Assembly: GCA_019358945.1 (NCBI GenBank)
Contig: JAHHIE010000035.1
Location: forward strand, 1 to 64,000
Source: Stenomitos rutilans HA7619-LM2
GTDB lineage: Bacteria > Cyanobacteriota > Cyanobacteriia > Leptolyngbyales > Leptolyngbyaceae
Reading direction: 5' to 3'
Length of the DNA: 64,000 nucleotides
Positions 36,144 through 43,234 of this stretch are shown piece after piece; within the stretch, counting starts at the first letter, position 1; each line of letters opens with the position of its first letter. The notes beneath the pieces were generated by a model. The model saw only the letters and a list, made by a program, of their open reading frames with translations, did not search any database and had not been told where the DNA came from. A program made the translations under genes and the position numbers.

Positions 36144-36860
36144 TCAACGGACTCCGCCAAAGACTGCAAGTTCAAAAAACTTGAAGAAACAGTCTACTTG
36201 TTGAAAGCCGATCGTTCGCAGCCATTCGCACTGCACCTCAACAGGGGCAAGGATATTCGCCTTTTTATCTTCTCGATAGACAAACGTTTGCCCAATTTCC
36301 TCGCGCGATCGTCGATCGCCCTGCGTTTGATGCCATTGGTAAATCGCATCAACCAGCGTGTCGTTAAACAACGCCTCAACCCAGGGGTCTGCTGAGGCCA
36401 CGTGTTCGAGATTGAGGAAGCTGCCGCCTGAGCGCAAGTGGTGAAAGATCTCGCGGTATAGAGACTGCTTGCGATCGTCCGGCAAATGGTGAATGCAGTA
36501 GCCGGACACGATCGCGTCAAAGCTCCCTAGACCCGTTTGCCAGTCAGGCGTGTACAAGTCGGCCTGCATCAGGGTTACTCGATCGCCAAAGGGCTGCAAG
36601 CGCTGCTTTGCCTGTTCCAGCATTGGCTCTGAAAAGTCGATCGCGGTGATGTGTGCTGTGGGGTAGCGGGTGAGAACAGCCTGGGCGATCGCCCCATCAC
36701 CGCAGCCCAAATCGGCAACCTGTGTGATGGGCATATGCAGCTGATCGAGTACACGCAGAGCAATGTTGATCTGCTCCGTTGCAAACGGAATAGCACCGCG
36801 TACACCCGTCAAAAAGCTTTCTGCCACGGCGCGGTTTTGCCAGATTTGATCAGTTCTCAT
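36144..36860 (-). CDS. Class I SAM-dependent methyltransferase
   Basis: The 238-aa protein has the Rossmann-like methyltransferase motif I VADLGCGDGAIAQAV (about 42-56), motif Post-I ITAIDFSEPMLEQA, LMQADLYT and motif DAIVSGYCIHHLPD. Motif order and length fit small class I enzymes of the UbiE/Methyltransf_11/25 type. It methylates a small molecule that I cannot identify. The ribbon-helix-helix gene ends just 2 bp before its start, so both are probably one operon. Confidence 0.87.
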   Translation of the reverse strand: MRTDQIWQNRAVAESFLTGVRGAIPFATEQINIALRVLDQLHMPITQVADLGCGDGAIAQAVLTRYPTAHITAIDFSEPMLEQAKQRLQPFGDRVTLMQADLYTPDWQTGLGSFDAIVSGYCIHHLPDDRKQSLYREIFHHLRSGGSFLNLEHVASADPWVEALFNDTLVDAIYQWHQTQGDRRSREEIGQTFVYREDKKANILAPVEVQCEWLRTIGFQQVDCFFKFFELAVFGGVR

Positions 36861-36862
36861 GC

Positions 36863-37198
36863 TTAAGCGTCCTGCAAACTGGTAGCACTGAGGGGCACCA
36901 TGCCTCCCGTCGTCGTCAGCCCTAACAGCATCGGTTCATTGGGTTGGATGAGTTTGCCTGTGAGCATACAGCGTTCTTCTTGACGTGCGGTGGCAGGAAC
37001 CGTGACGCGAATTTCGGGCAGAGCTTGCAGCGGGTAGTCTCCCGATTTTTGCTGTACGTACTGCCAGAGGACATCACGAATAAGTGCCTGGTAGCCTTGA
37101 TTGCCGGAGAGTTCTTTGAGTTTTTCTTTTAACTCCCGCTCCAGACGAATACTGGTGACTTCCATGTCAGTGGTGGCGGTGCGGGTAAGTGTATGCAT
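36863..37198 (-). CDS. Ribbon-helix-helix-like protein, hypothetical
   Basis: The 111-aa protein has an N-terminal ribbon-helix-helix pattern, MEVTSIRLERELKEKLKELS followed by GYQALIRDVLWQYV. This is the shape of CopG/Arc-type DNA-binding proteins or antitoxins. The second half has TARQEERCMLTGKLI and is probably a small separate domain. Its downstream partner on the strand is a methyltransferase and not a toxin, so I read it as a regulator or an unknown cyanobacterial protein. ATG at 37198 has AAGGAG upstream, better than the longer frame from 37237. Confidence 0.7.
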   Translation of the reverse strand: MHTLTRTATTDMEVTSIRLERELKEKLKELSGNQGYQALIRDVLWQYVQQKSGDYPLQALPEIRVTVPATARQEERCMLTGKLIQPNEPMLLGLTTTGGMVPLSATSLQDA

Positions 37199-37317
37199 TA
37201 CGGGACTCCTTCTAATGGTGGACAGTTCGTAATACAAGTGTAGTATGTTGAGTCAGTTATGCAACCGATCGCTCAGACTACCCGCCCTAATTTGTGCCAC
37301 TTACAGTATCAACCAGA

Positions 37318-37797
37318 TCACGAAAACAGTTTGCGTAGCTTTTTGAGCGCCTGTTCAATCTCCGTTAACTCTTGCTCGTTTAGCTTGCCAAAGCGTTCTT
37401 TCAAGTAGGCAATGTGAGCCGGAAAAACCTTTTCAAACACGCGATCGCCCTCGGTCGTCAGCACAATCATGAAGCAGCGTCGGTTTTCGGGTGGCACTTC
37501 GCGGCGTACCAGTCCTTTGCGCTCCAGGCGATCAATGATGCCCGTTAACGTTCCTTTGGTGACGAGCGTTTTTTCGGCAAGCTGCCCCATCGTCATGCCT
37601 GCTGTGTTGCCCAGTGTACAGATCACGTCAAACTGAGGAGACGTTAAGTTTAGCTGACGAATATGATCTTCGTCATAAGCGCTAAAGGCTTGAAACGTCC
37701 GGGCAAGCTCCCGCATGACTGGCAGAAAGGGTTCCTGTGCAGCTTGTCGGGTGGCTGATTGTCGCGCTGCTGTGTCTTGAACGTCTGTCTGCGTCAC
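37318..37797 (-). CDS. MarR-family transcriptional regulator
   Basis: The 159-aa protein has a MarR winged-helix domain: NLTSPQFDVICTLGN, MTMGQLAEKTLVTKGTLTGI (helix-turn-helix) and IDRLERKGLVRREVPPENRR (wing). It should be a homodimeric repressor or activator that responds to small phenolic or redox signals. The N-terminal 20 residues are Ala/Gln/Thr-rich and likely disordered. Its target is unknown; the nearest genes on the strand are the ribbon-helix-helix gene and the methyltransferase 120 bp downstream. Confidence 0.92.
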   Translation of the reverse strand: MTQTDVQDTAARQSATRQAAQEPFLPVMRELARTFQAFSAYDEDHIRQLNLTSPQFDVICTLGNTAGMTMGQLAEKTLVTKGTLTGIIDRLERKGLVRREVPPENRRCFMIVLTTEGDRVFEKVFPAHIAYLKERFGKLNEQELTEIEQALKKLRKLFS

Positions 37798-37962
37798 TGG
37801 TCACCTCTAAAAACATGCTTTTCAGTGAGATTCATTAAACGATGTGCAGTTGAATACCTCGGCCCATTCAATATAGCTTATAGACAGTACTAGTGCAAAC
37901 AAAAGGGCGAGACATCACTGCTTGAATCGCTTCTAGGTTCTCGTCTATTAAGGATAGAGCTG

Positions 37963-38064
37963 ATACCAATTTGAATTGAAAATGCGACACATCCTGTAGG
38001 GGCAAGGCAATGCCTTGCCCCTACCCACCGATTGATCTGTAGCCGTCATTCTTTAAATCGGTAT
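37963..38064. mobile_element. 102-bp MITE-like element, copy B (inverted)
   Basis: This is the same 102-bp unit as at 34141 but in the opposite orientation, reading ATACCAATTTGAATTG first and ending AAATCGGTAT. The central palindrome GGGGCAAGGCA/TGCCTTGCCCC is intact. It lies between the MarR gene and the following small gene. Nothing else of note is seen in 37798-38166. Confidence 0.8.
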
Positions 38065-38166
38065 GAGCACCGAAGCTAGACAAGGCGGATTTCTTCAGCT
38101 AACTCATCTGCTTCAAAGAGCAGCGATCGCCTCCCGATTAGAAAGACGATCGCGCAATTACGAAGA

Positions 38167-38532
38167 CTACGCGGCTTTCTTCTGGCGCATGGGGCGCTTG
38201 TAGGCGGATTTTTTCTTGCGTCCGACCGTTTGGGCTTCGCTGCTATCGGCTCCAAACTGGGCAATGACGGCATTTTTGGCTTCCAAAATGGTGTTATGAA
38301 ACGCCCACTCAGCTAAACGAGCGGCATCCAGCGCTGCACGATACTGAGCCTTGAGCTGAGCTTCAAGCTGTTGTGATTGCCGCATCTCTGCCTGAGCCTG
38401 CTCAATCTGTGGGATAGAGGCTTCCTGGCGCTGAGGGGTATAGTCTGTGATGGTCTGCAAGCCCTGAAAGATGTCTTGATCGGCGTTCAGGATGCTGAGG
38501 CTGAGACGATTATTGGTGTTTTGCGTGAACAT
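38167..38532 (-). CDS. Small helical protein with basic C-terminus, hypothetical
   Basis: The 121-aa protein has an N-terminal part with DQDIFQGLQTITDYTP, a long helix (AEMRQSQQLEAQLKAQYRAA) and a basic tail SAYKRPMRQKKAA. The pattern AVIAQFGADSSEAQ before the basic tail reminds me of a group of cyanobacterial hypothetical proteins, but I have no function for it. The start ATG at 38532 sits 12 bases after a GGGAA sequence. It stands alone on this strand. Confidence 0.65.
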   Translation of the reverse strand: MFTQNTNNRLSLSILNADQDIFQGLQTITDYTPQRQEASIPQIEQAQAEMRQSQQLEAQLKAQYRAALDAARLAEWAFHNTILEAKNAVIAQFGADSSEAQTVGRKKKSAYKRPMRQKKAA

Positions 38533-38829
38533 AATTGGGATTCCCTGATGATGGACGTGGAGAGGGTCAAGCTTCCCTTAACCCCAGACAAATTGGGTAG
38601 GGGAGCCAGGAGTTAGAAGTCAGGAGTTAGAAGGATGGCGACTTTTGGCTTCTGGCTCCCTTCTGCCCGCAGTGGGCTGGCGTTAAGTTGGTCGCGATAG
38701 GCTGAAGGTGCCCTGATCGCACTCTCGAACGCATCACTGTGGCGCTGGCTTTAAGGACTCTTCAAGCAAGTGCCAGAAAGAGGGGCGATCGAGTCACGAG
38801 ATTTACCAGTACTTCATCTCGACGGGTCG

Positions 38830-38934
38830 ATTCGTGCGATCGTCGGGGCAATTCAATTGATCGACGAGTCAATTCGTTCAATCGACGAGCCGATTGGTGC
38901 GATCGACGAGCCGATTGGTGCGATCGACAGGGCA
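38830..38934. repeat. Five 21-bp tandem repeats
   Basis: Five direct copies of a 21-bp unit lie head to tail at 38830, 38851, 38872, 38893 and 38914. The best copies contain ATTGGTGCGATCGACGAG. Each has a CGATCG or related core, the HIP1-type hexamer. An extra degenerate half unit precedes the array and one follows it. Confidence 0.8.
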
Positions 38935-38946
38935 ATTCGTTCTCTT

Positions 38947-38979
38947 AGACCTCGGAGGTTTTGAAAACCTCCGAGGTCT
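38947..38979. repeat. Perfect palindrome AGACCTCGGAGGTTT
   Basis: The arms AGACCTCGGAGGTTT and its complement meet around TGA, so the unit can form a strong hairpin on either strand. The outer AGACCTC motif recurs in the hairpin at 51682-51714. It could be an interspersed repeat or end transcription into the NTPase gene from upstream. Confidence 0.75.
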
Positions 38980-39169
38980 GGGTGATTCGAGGGACACCTT
39001 GGAGATGTACAGGACAGCTAAGGTTGCCAGGGCTGGGCTTGGAGCGATAGGAAAGGGCAAGACGACTGACGTTCTCTCACAGCCACGGTTGCGGTTGGCA
39101 AGGGAACCGTACCCTGTAGGATAGAGGAAGCGTACTTGATCGGCTGAGCCTGATCTCGATTGGAACTCT

Positions 39170-40504
39170 ATGACTGATTATCGTGCCAAAACGTTGAAGG
39201 AAGCCTTTCAACTCTGCGATGTCGATCCCCTGGTGGGTGCAGGGTTAGAGCGGTACTACGTCGATCTGGCACCCGTGCGTAAAACTGAAGCGATCGAAGG
39301 GATCAACACGAATTTAGAGTTTCAAGAAGCAGGAGATTTTTGCACGCTTCTCTTCACGGGACATCGAGGCTGCGGCAAAAGTACCGAGCTTCAACGCATT
39401 CGCCGCCAATGGGAACAAAATTACCGGGTGATTTACCTGGAAGCGAATGAAGAAACCGATATCAACGATGCCGAATATACCGACTTTTATTTGATTGTGA
39501 TTAAGCAAGTCGAATTTGCCCTGCGAGAGATGGGGCTGAGTTTTGATGCGGGGTTGCTCACAAGCTTTGAAAAGTGGTTTATGGACGTGACTCAAGAAAA
39601 TGAACAAACGATTGAGAGTTCCATTAATGTTCAGGCTGAGGCGAGTTTAGCAGGTGGCGCTCCTCTGATTGCCAAGCTACTCGTTAAGCTGCTGGCGCAA
39701 ATCAAGGGATCGGATAAGCGAAAAACGGTGATTCGGCAAGTTTTGCAACAGGATATTTCGCGATTAAAAGCGGATGTCAACCTGCTGCTACGAGATGCGT
39801 ATCAAAAAATTAAAGATCGCTATCCCAAAGGGTTTCTCGTTATTTTTGATAACCTCGATCGCGTTCCGCCTCAGGTTGGTAATCATTTATTTTTTGACTA
39901 CGCGGCTCAGCTTCAAGAGTTAAATTGCACCATTATTTACACAGTGCCAATTTCCGTGTTGTGTTCGCCTAAAAACATCTTCAATACCTTTGGTGAACCC
40001 CATATCGTTTCGATGGTGAATGTCTATCAGTTGGTGCGCGATCGCTATGAGCTTGACGACAAGCTTGATGGACTGACGTGCCTAGCACGGATTATTGAGA
40101 AGCGGGTGGATGCTGCCCAGGTATTTGAGTCAGAAATTGAGATGATGAGCCTGGTGCAGGCAAGCGGGGGGCACGTGAGGCAGTTGATGCAAATGATGCG
40201 GAGCGCGTGTCAAACAGCCAGCACTCGTAAACACGCCAAAATTCAGGCAGAGGATGTGGAGTATGCTGCCAAGCAGCAGCAGTTTAACTTTGAGCGGTTT
40301 ATTCCCGACGACCACTATCCGCTGCTGGCAAAGGTTTGTTTGACGAAGAATATTACCAAAGATGAGACGGGTCAGTTAATGCTGTTCAACACGTCTGTTT
40401 TGGAATACAACGGGCTGGATCGCTGGAATTTTCCCAATCCAGCCGTGCGCCGCAGCGAACTGTTTCAACGAGCACTGAGGGACATCTTGCCATCAAATGC
40501 CTGA
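39170..40504 (+). CDS. P-loop NTPase, first gene of NTPase-TPR pair
   Basis: This 444-aa protein has a P-loop GHRGCGKS (64-71) and a Walker B FLVIFDNLD (222-230) with a downstream sensor-like segment TIIYTVPISVL. This is the plan of STAND/AAA-type signalling ATPases. The C-terminal 120 residues contain GGHVRQLMQMMRSACQTA, a helical block, and a probable winged-helix-like end. There is no signal or membrane segment. The last eight bases overlap the start of the TPR gene, so the two proteins are made together. I infer a conformational switch that uses ATP or GTP and is controlled by the TPR partner. No nuclease or protease motif is visible. Confidence 0.85.
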   Translation: MTDYRAKTLKEAFQLCDVDPLVGAGLERYYVDLAPVRKTEAIEGINTNLEFQEAGDFCTLLFTGHRGCGKSTELQRIRRQWEQNYRVIYLEANEETDINDAEYTDFYLIVIKQVEFALREMGLSFDAGLLTSFEKWFMDVTQENEQTIESSINVQAEASLAGGAPLIAKLLVKLLAQIKGSDKRKTVIRQVLQQDISRLKADVNLLLRDAYQKIKDRYPKGFLVIFDNLDRVPPQVGNHLFFDYAAQLQELNCTIIYTVPISVLCSPKNIFNTFGEPHIVSMVNVYQLVRDRYELDDKLDGLTCLARIIEKRVDAAQVFESEIEMMSLVQASGGHVRQLMQMMRSACQTASTRKHAKIQAEDVEYAAKQQQFNFERFIPDDHYPLLAKVCLTKNITKDETGQLMLFNTSVLEYNGLDRWNFPNPAVRRSELFQRALRDILPSNA

Positions 40505-42407
40505 GCTTTCCACGATCGATCGTCGTTCATTTCTGGAGCAGAATCAGCAGGAGTTTGCTGAACTGCTGACGTTTATTGATTTTGCTGAGGGACTGACGAT
40601 CGGCTTCGTCGAGGTGAATCAAGAGCAGGAGAAAGGTATTTTAGTCGAGGCGTTGCGGGAGCATCTTGCCGATACAGCGATTCGTTTAGAGGTGTTGAAT
40701 TTTTCTCAGGAGCGGGACTTGCGATTTTTGCGCGATGCCTTGATCCAGCGGCTGACGCGCACCGAAACGGGTAAAAAGTTGGTGCTGCTGATTCAAGGGT
40801 TGGAAGTGGCGATCGGCATGGATGGCGTGGGGGCATATCCGCCGCTTTTACAAGATTTGAACTTTGTGCGGGATGCCTATCGCCAGAGTGTGCCGCATCC
40901 CCTGCTGTTTGTGCTGCCCGATTATGCCATTACCCGGATTAGCCAGTACGCGCCTGATTTTTATGCCTGGCAGTCGGGCACCTTTCGGTTTAAGACCTCA
41001 ACGCAGAATATTGAGCAGTTGCGGGTTGAGGCAGTTGAGCAGCCGTTACGCAGAATAGCATCGAGTGAGAATCAAGCCCAGATTCAGCAGCTACAGACGC
41101 TGTTGATGGAGCTTCGTCCGTCTGGGAAAGCGATCGCAACCCAGGACGTACACCTCTGTAGCGAGGTTTATTACAAGATTGGGTCGGCATACCTGACGCA
41201 GCAACAGCCAGAGAAGGCAAAAGATTATTTTCTAGAAGGTTTGAAGGTGATGGACAAGCATCCTGATCCAGTACTGATTCAAAGTCTGCACCGTAGGCTA
41301 GGCAATGCATACAAGCAGATGCGGCAATTTGAGAAGGCTGTTGCCACCTACGAAACAGCGCTGAAGCTTGCTCAAGCGCTAAATCAATCTGAACGGATTT
41401 CAATCGGCTTTGCCGATCTGGGGGATATCGCACTAGAGCAGCGGCAATTTGAGCAGGCGAGAGCGTTCTATCACCAAAGCTTAGCCATCAATGAAAGCCT
41501 GGGCGATCGCTACTCCCAAGCCAGCACCTACCACCAATTAGGCATCGTGGCACAGGAACTGCGCGAGTTTGAGGAGGCACGCCGCCACTACCAGCAGGCA
41601 CTGCAACTCTACGCCGAGTTCAACGATCGCTACCGCCAAGCCAGCACCTACCACCAATTAGGCATCGTGGCACAGGAACTGCGCGAGTTTGAGGAGGCAC
41701 GCCGCCACTACCAGCAGGCACTGCAACTCTACGCCGAGTTCAACGATCGCTACGAGCAAGCGGGTACCTACCACCAATTAGGCATCGTGGCAGAGGAACT
41801 GCGCGAGTTTGAGGAGGCACGCCGCCACTACCAGCAGGCACTGCAACTCTACGCCGAGTTCAACGATCGCTACGAACAAGCAGGCACTTACCACAACTTA
41901 GGCAGCGTGGCACAGGAGTTGCGCGAGTTTGAGGAGGCACGCCGCCACTACCAGCAGGCATTGCAACTCAAAATCGAGTTCAACGATCGCTACGAACAAG
42001 CAGGCACTTACCACAACTTAGGCAGCGTGGCACAGGAGTTGCGCGAGTTTGAGGAGGCACGCCGCCACTACCAGCAGGCATTGCAACTCAAAATCGAGTT
42101 CAACGATCGCTACTCCCAAGCCAGCACCTACCACCAACTAGGCATTGTGGCGCAGGAGTTGCGCGAGTTTGAGGAGGCACGCCGCCACTACCAGCAGGCA
42201 CTGCAACTCTACGTCGAGTTCAACGATCGCTACAGCCAAGCAAGTACGTTTAATCAGCTAGGGTTGTTGACAGAGGCAGAAGGCGACCCGGCAGACGCGA
42301 GAACCTGGTTACAGCAGGCGTTGGAACTCTTTGTGGAATTTGGCGATGAATACCGTGCAGCGATCGTTCAGCGGAATCTCGATCGGCTTGAAGGGTCGGG
42401 GGAGTAG
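40497..42407 (+). CDS. TPR protein with degenerate NTPase-like N-terminus
   Basis: Residues 1-190 of this 636-aa protein look like an NTPase relative that has lost its active site. A GLTIGFVEV strand leads to NQEQEKG, where a P-loop would be; KKLVLLIQGLEV stands where a Walker B aspartate would be, with Q in its place. From about 215 the rest is tetratricopeptide repeats. Six 40-residue units (DNA 41521-42240) of the type YHQLGIVAQELREFEEARRH are nearly identical, with more diverged units on both sides. TPRs bind other proteins or peptides. The start overlaps the NTPase gene. I read it as the sensor or scaffold half of the pair; the function is inferred. Confidence 0.8.
   Translation: MPELSTIDRRSFLEQNQQEFAELLTFIDFAEGLTIGFVEVNQEQEKGILVEALREHLADTAIRLEVLNFSQERDLRFLRDALIQRLTRTETGKKLVLLIQGLEVAIGMDGVGAYPPLLQDLNFVRDAYRQSVPHPLLFVLPDYAITRISQYAPDFYAWQSGTFRFKTSTQNIEQLRVEAVEQPLRRIASSENQAQIQQLQTLLMELRPSGKAIATQDVHLCSEVYYKIGSAYLTQQQPEKAKDYFLEGLKVMDKHPDPVLIQSLHRRLGNAYKQMRQFEKAVATYETALKLAQALNQSERISIGFADLGDIALEQRQFEQARAFYHQSLAINESLGDRYSQASTYHQLGIVAQELREFEEARRHYQQALQLYAEFNDRYRQASTYHQLGIVAQELREFEEARRHYQQALQLYAEFNDRYEQAGTYHQLGIVAEELREFEEARRHYQQALQLYAEFNDRYEQAGTYHNLGSVAQELREFEEARRHYQQALQLKIEFNDRYEQAGTYHNLGSVAQELREFEEARRHYQQALQLKIEFNDRYSQASTYHQLGIVAQELREFEEARRHYQQALQLYVEFNDRYSQASTFNQLGLLTEAEGDPADARTWLQQALELFVEFGDEYRAAIVQRNLDRLEGSGE
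41521..42240 (+). repeat. Six nearly identical 120-bp tandem repeats in a TPR gene
   Basis: Units begin at 41521, 41641, 41761, 41881, 42001 and 42121, each 120 bp with no insertions. Long stretches such as GAGTTTGAGGAGGCACGCCG are the same in all six, including synonymous sites. Differences cluster at the unit edges (YHQLGIVAQ or YHNLGSVAQ; LYAEF or LKIEF). Confidence 0.95.
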
Positions 42408-42609
42408 GGAATAGGGAATAGGGTGCCAAGCGGTGCGGGATGAAGGGCGATCGCCCCTGCTGTGACGCTGCAATTGAAGGGAGAGCGATCGGTGTGCGGG
42501 ACGGACGAGTAGTGGGGTAGAGGGGCGATCGTGCCAGGATTTGCTAAGATTGACGCACCCAGTTTTCCACCCTGACAGCGTTACAGCAGCGTTTCTGGAG
42601 CTTCCTGCC

Positions 42610-43200
42610 ATGACTCAAACTGCACCCAGTGCCCCCAAGTTAATGACCATGACGGAATATCTTGCCTATGACGATGGCACCGACACGCGCTACGAATTGG
42701 TGGATGGAGCATTAGTCGAGATGCCTACAGAATCTTTTGGAAATAGTAATATTGCCAAGTTTTTGCTGTTTGAGTTAGCTAAATATGTACCGCTATTGTT
42801 GGTTGCTTACAATACCGAGGTGGAAGTTTCGGGCAGAAGGGCGACCTGTCGTATTCCCGACCTTTTGTTACATACGGAAGAATCTGCTGCCGCTTTAGCT
42901 GAAACAACTCGTAATGTGATCACAAAGGATATGCCTCCACTCGCTTTAGTGGTTGAGGTCGTGTCACCTGGTACAGAAAATCGGGACGGAGACTACCGCT
43001 TCAAACACACAGAATATGCCGCACGAGGGATTGCGGAATACTGGATTATTGACCCCGAACAGCAGCAAGTAACCCTGTGCCTGTGGGTGAAGGGGCAATA
43101 CGAAGACACAGTTTATACGGGCGATACGCCTCTGGCTTCAACAGTCATTCCTGGTTTTAAGCTGAGCGCTGCTCAAATGCTGGCGTTTGGACAAAATTAA
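42610..43200 (+). CDS. Uma2 family (DUF820) putative endonuclease
   Basis: The 196-aa protein has a PD-(D/E)XK-like restriction fold: YELVDG (E29), CRIPDLLL (D84), VVEVVSPG (E116) and K132 in YRFKHTEYAARG, then EYWIIDPEQQ. These are the conserved Uma2 positions. Cyanobacteria carry many copies, and the cellular role is not settled. The ATG at 42610 follows GCTTCCTGCC; a longer frame to 42541 has no family similarity. It lies 203 bp after the NTPase-TPR pair on the same strand, so a functional link is possible but spacing is too large to prove an operon. Confidence 0.88.
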   Translation: MTQTAPSAPKLMTMTEYLAYDDGTDTRYELVDGALVEMPTESFGNSNIAKFLLFELAKYVPLLLVAYNTEVEVSGRRATCRIPDLLLHTEESAAALAETTRNVITKDMPPLALVVEVVSPGTENRDGDYRFKHTEYAARGIAEYWIIDPEQQQVTLCLWVKGQYEDTVYTGDTPLASTVIPGFKLSAAQMLAFGQN

Positions 43201-43234
43201 GTATCCATTTGCAAACAACTGTAATTCACGAGCC

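Larger units (their letters stand above)
38533..39169. other. Intergenic region upstream of the NTPase-TPR locus
   Basis: About 640 bp containing an AGGAGTTAGAAG direct repeat (38610-38635), the 21-bp tandem array at 38830-38934, a long palindrome at 38947-38979, and the promoter region of the NTPase gene. Short frames through the array exist in three frames because the period is a multiple of three; I do not call them genes. Confidence 0.55.

Noticed and set aside
36863-37797. Toxin-antitoxin locus from the ribbon-helix-helix and MarR genes
   Set aside because: The partner genes are a methyltransferase and an ordinary MarR regulator; no toxin domain is visible.
38739-39060. Three overlapping frames through the 21-bp tandem repeats
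   Set aside because: The 21-bp period keeps all frames open, so open frames are no evidence of coding here.
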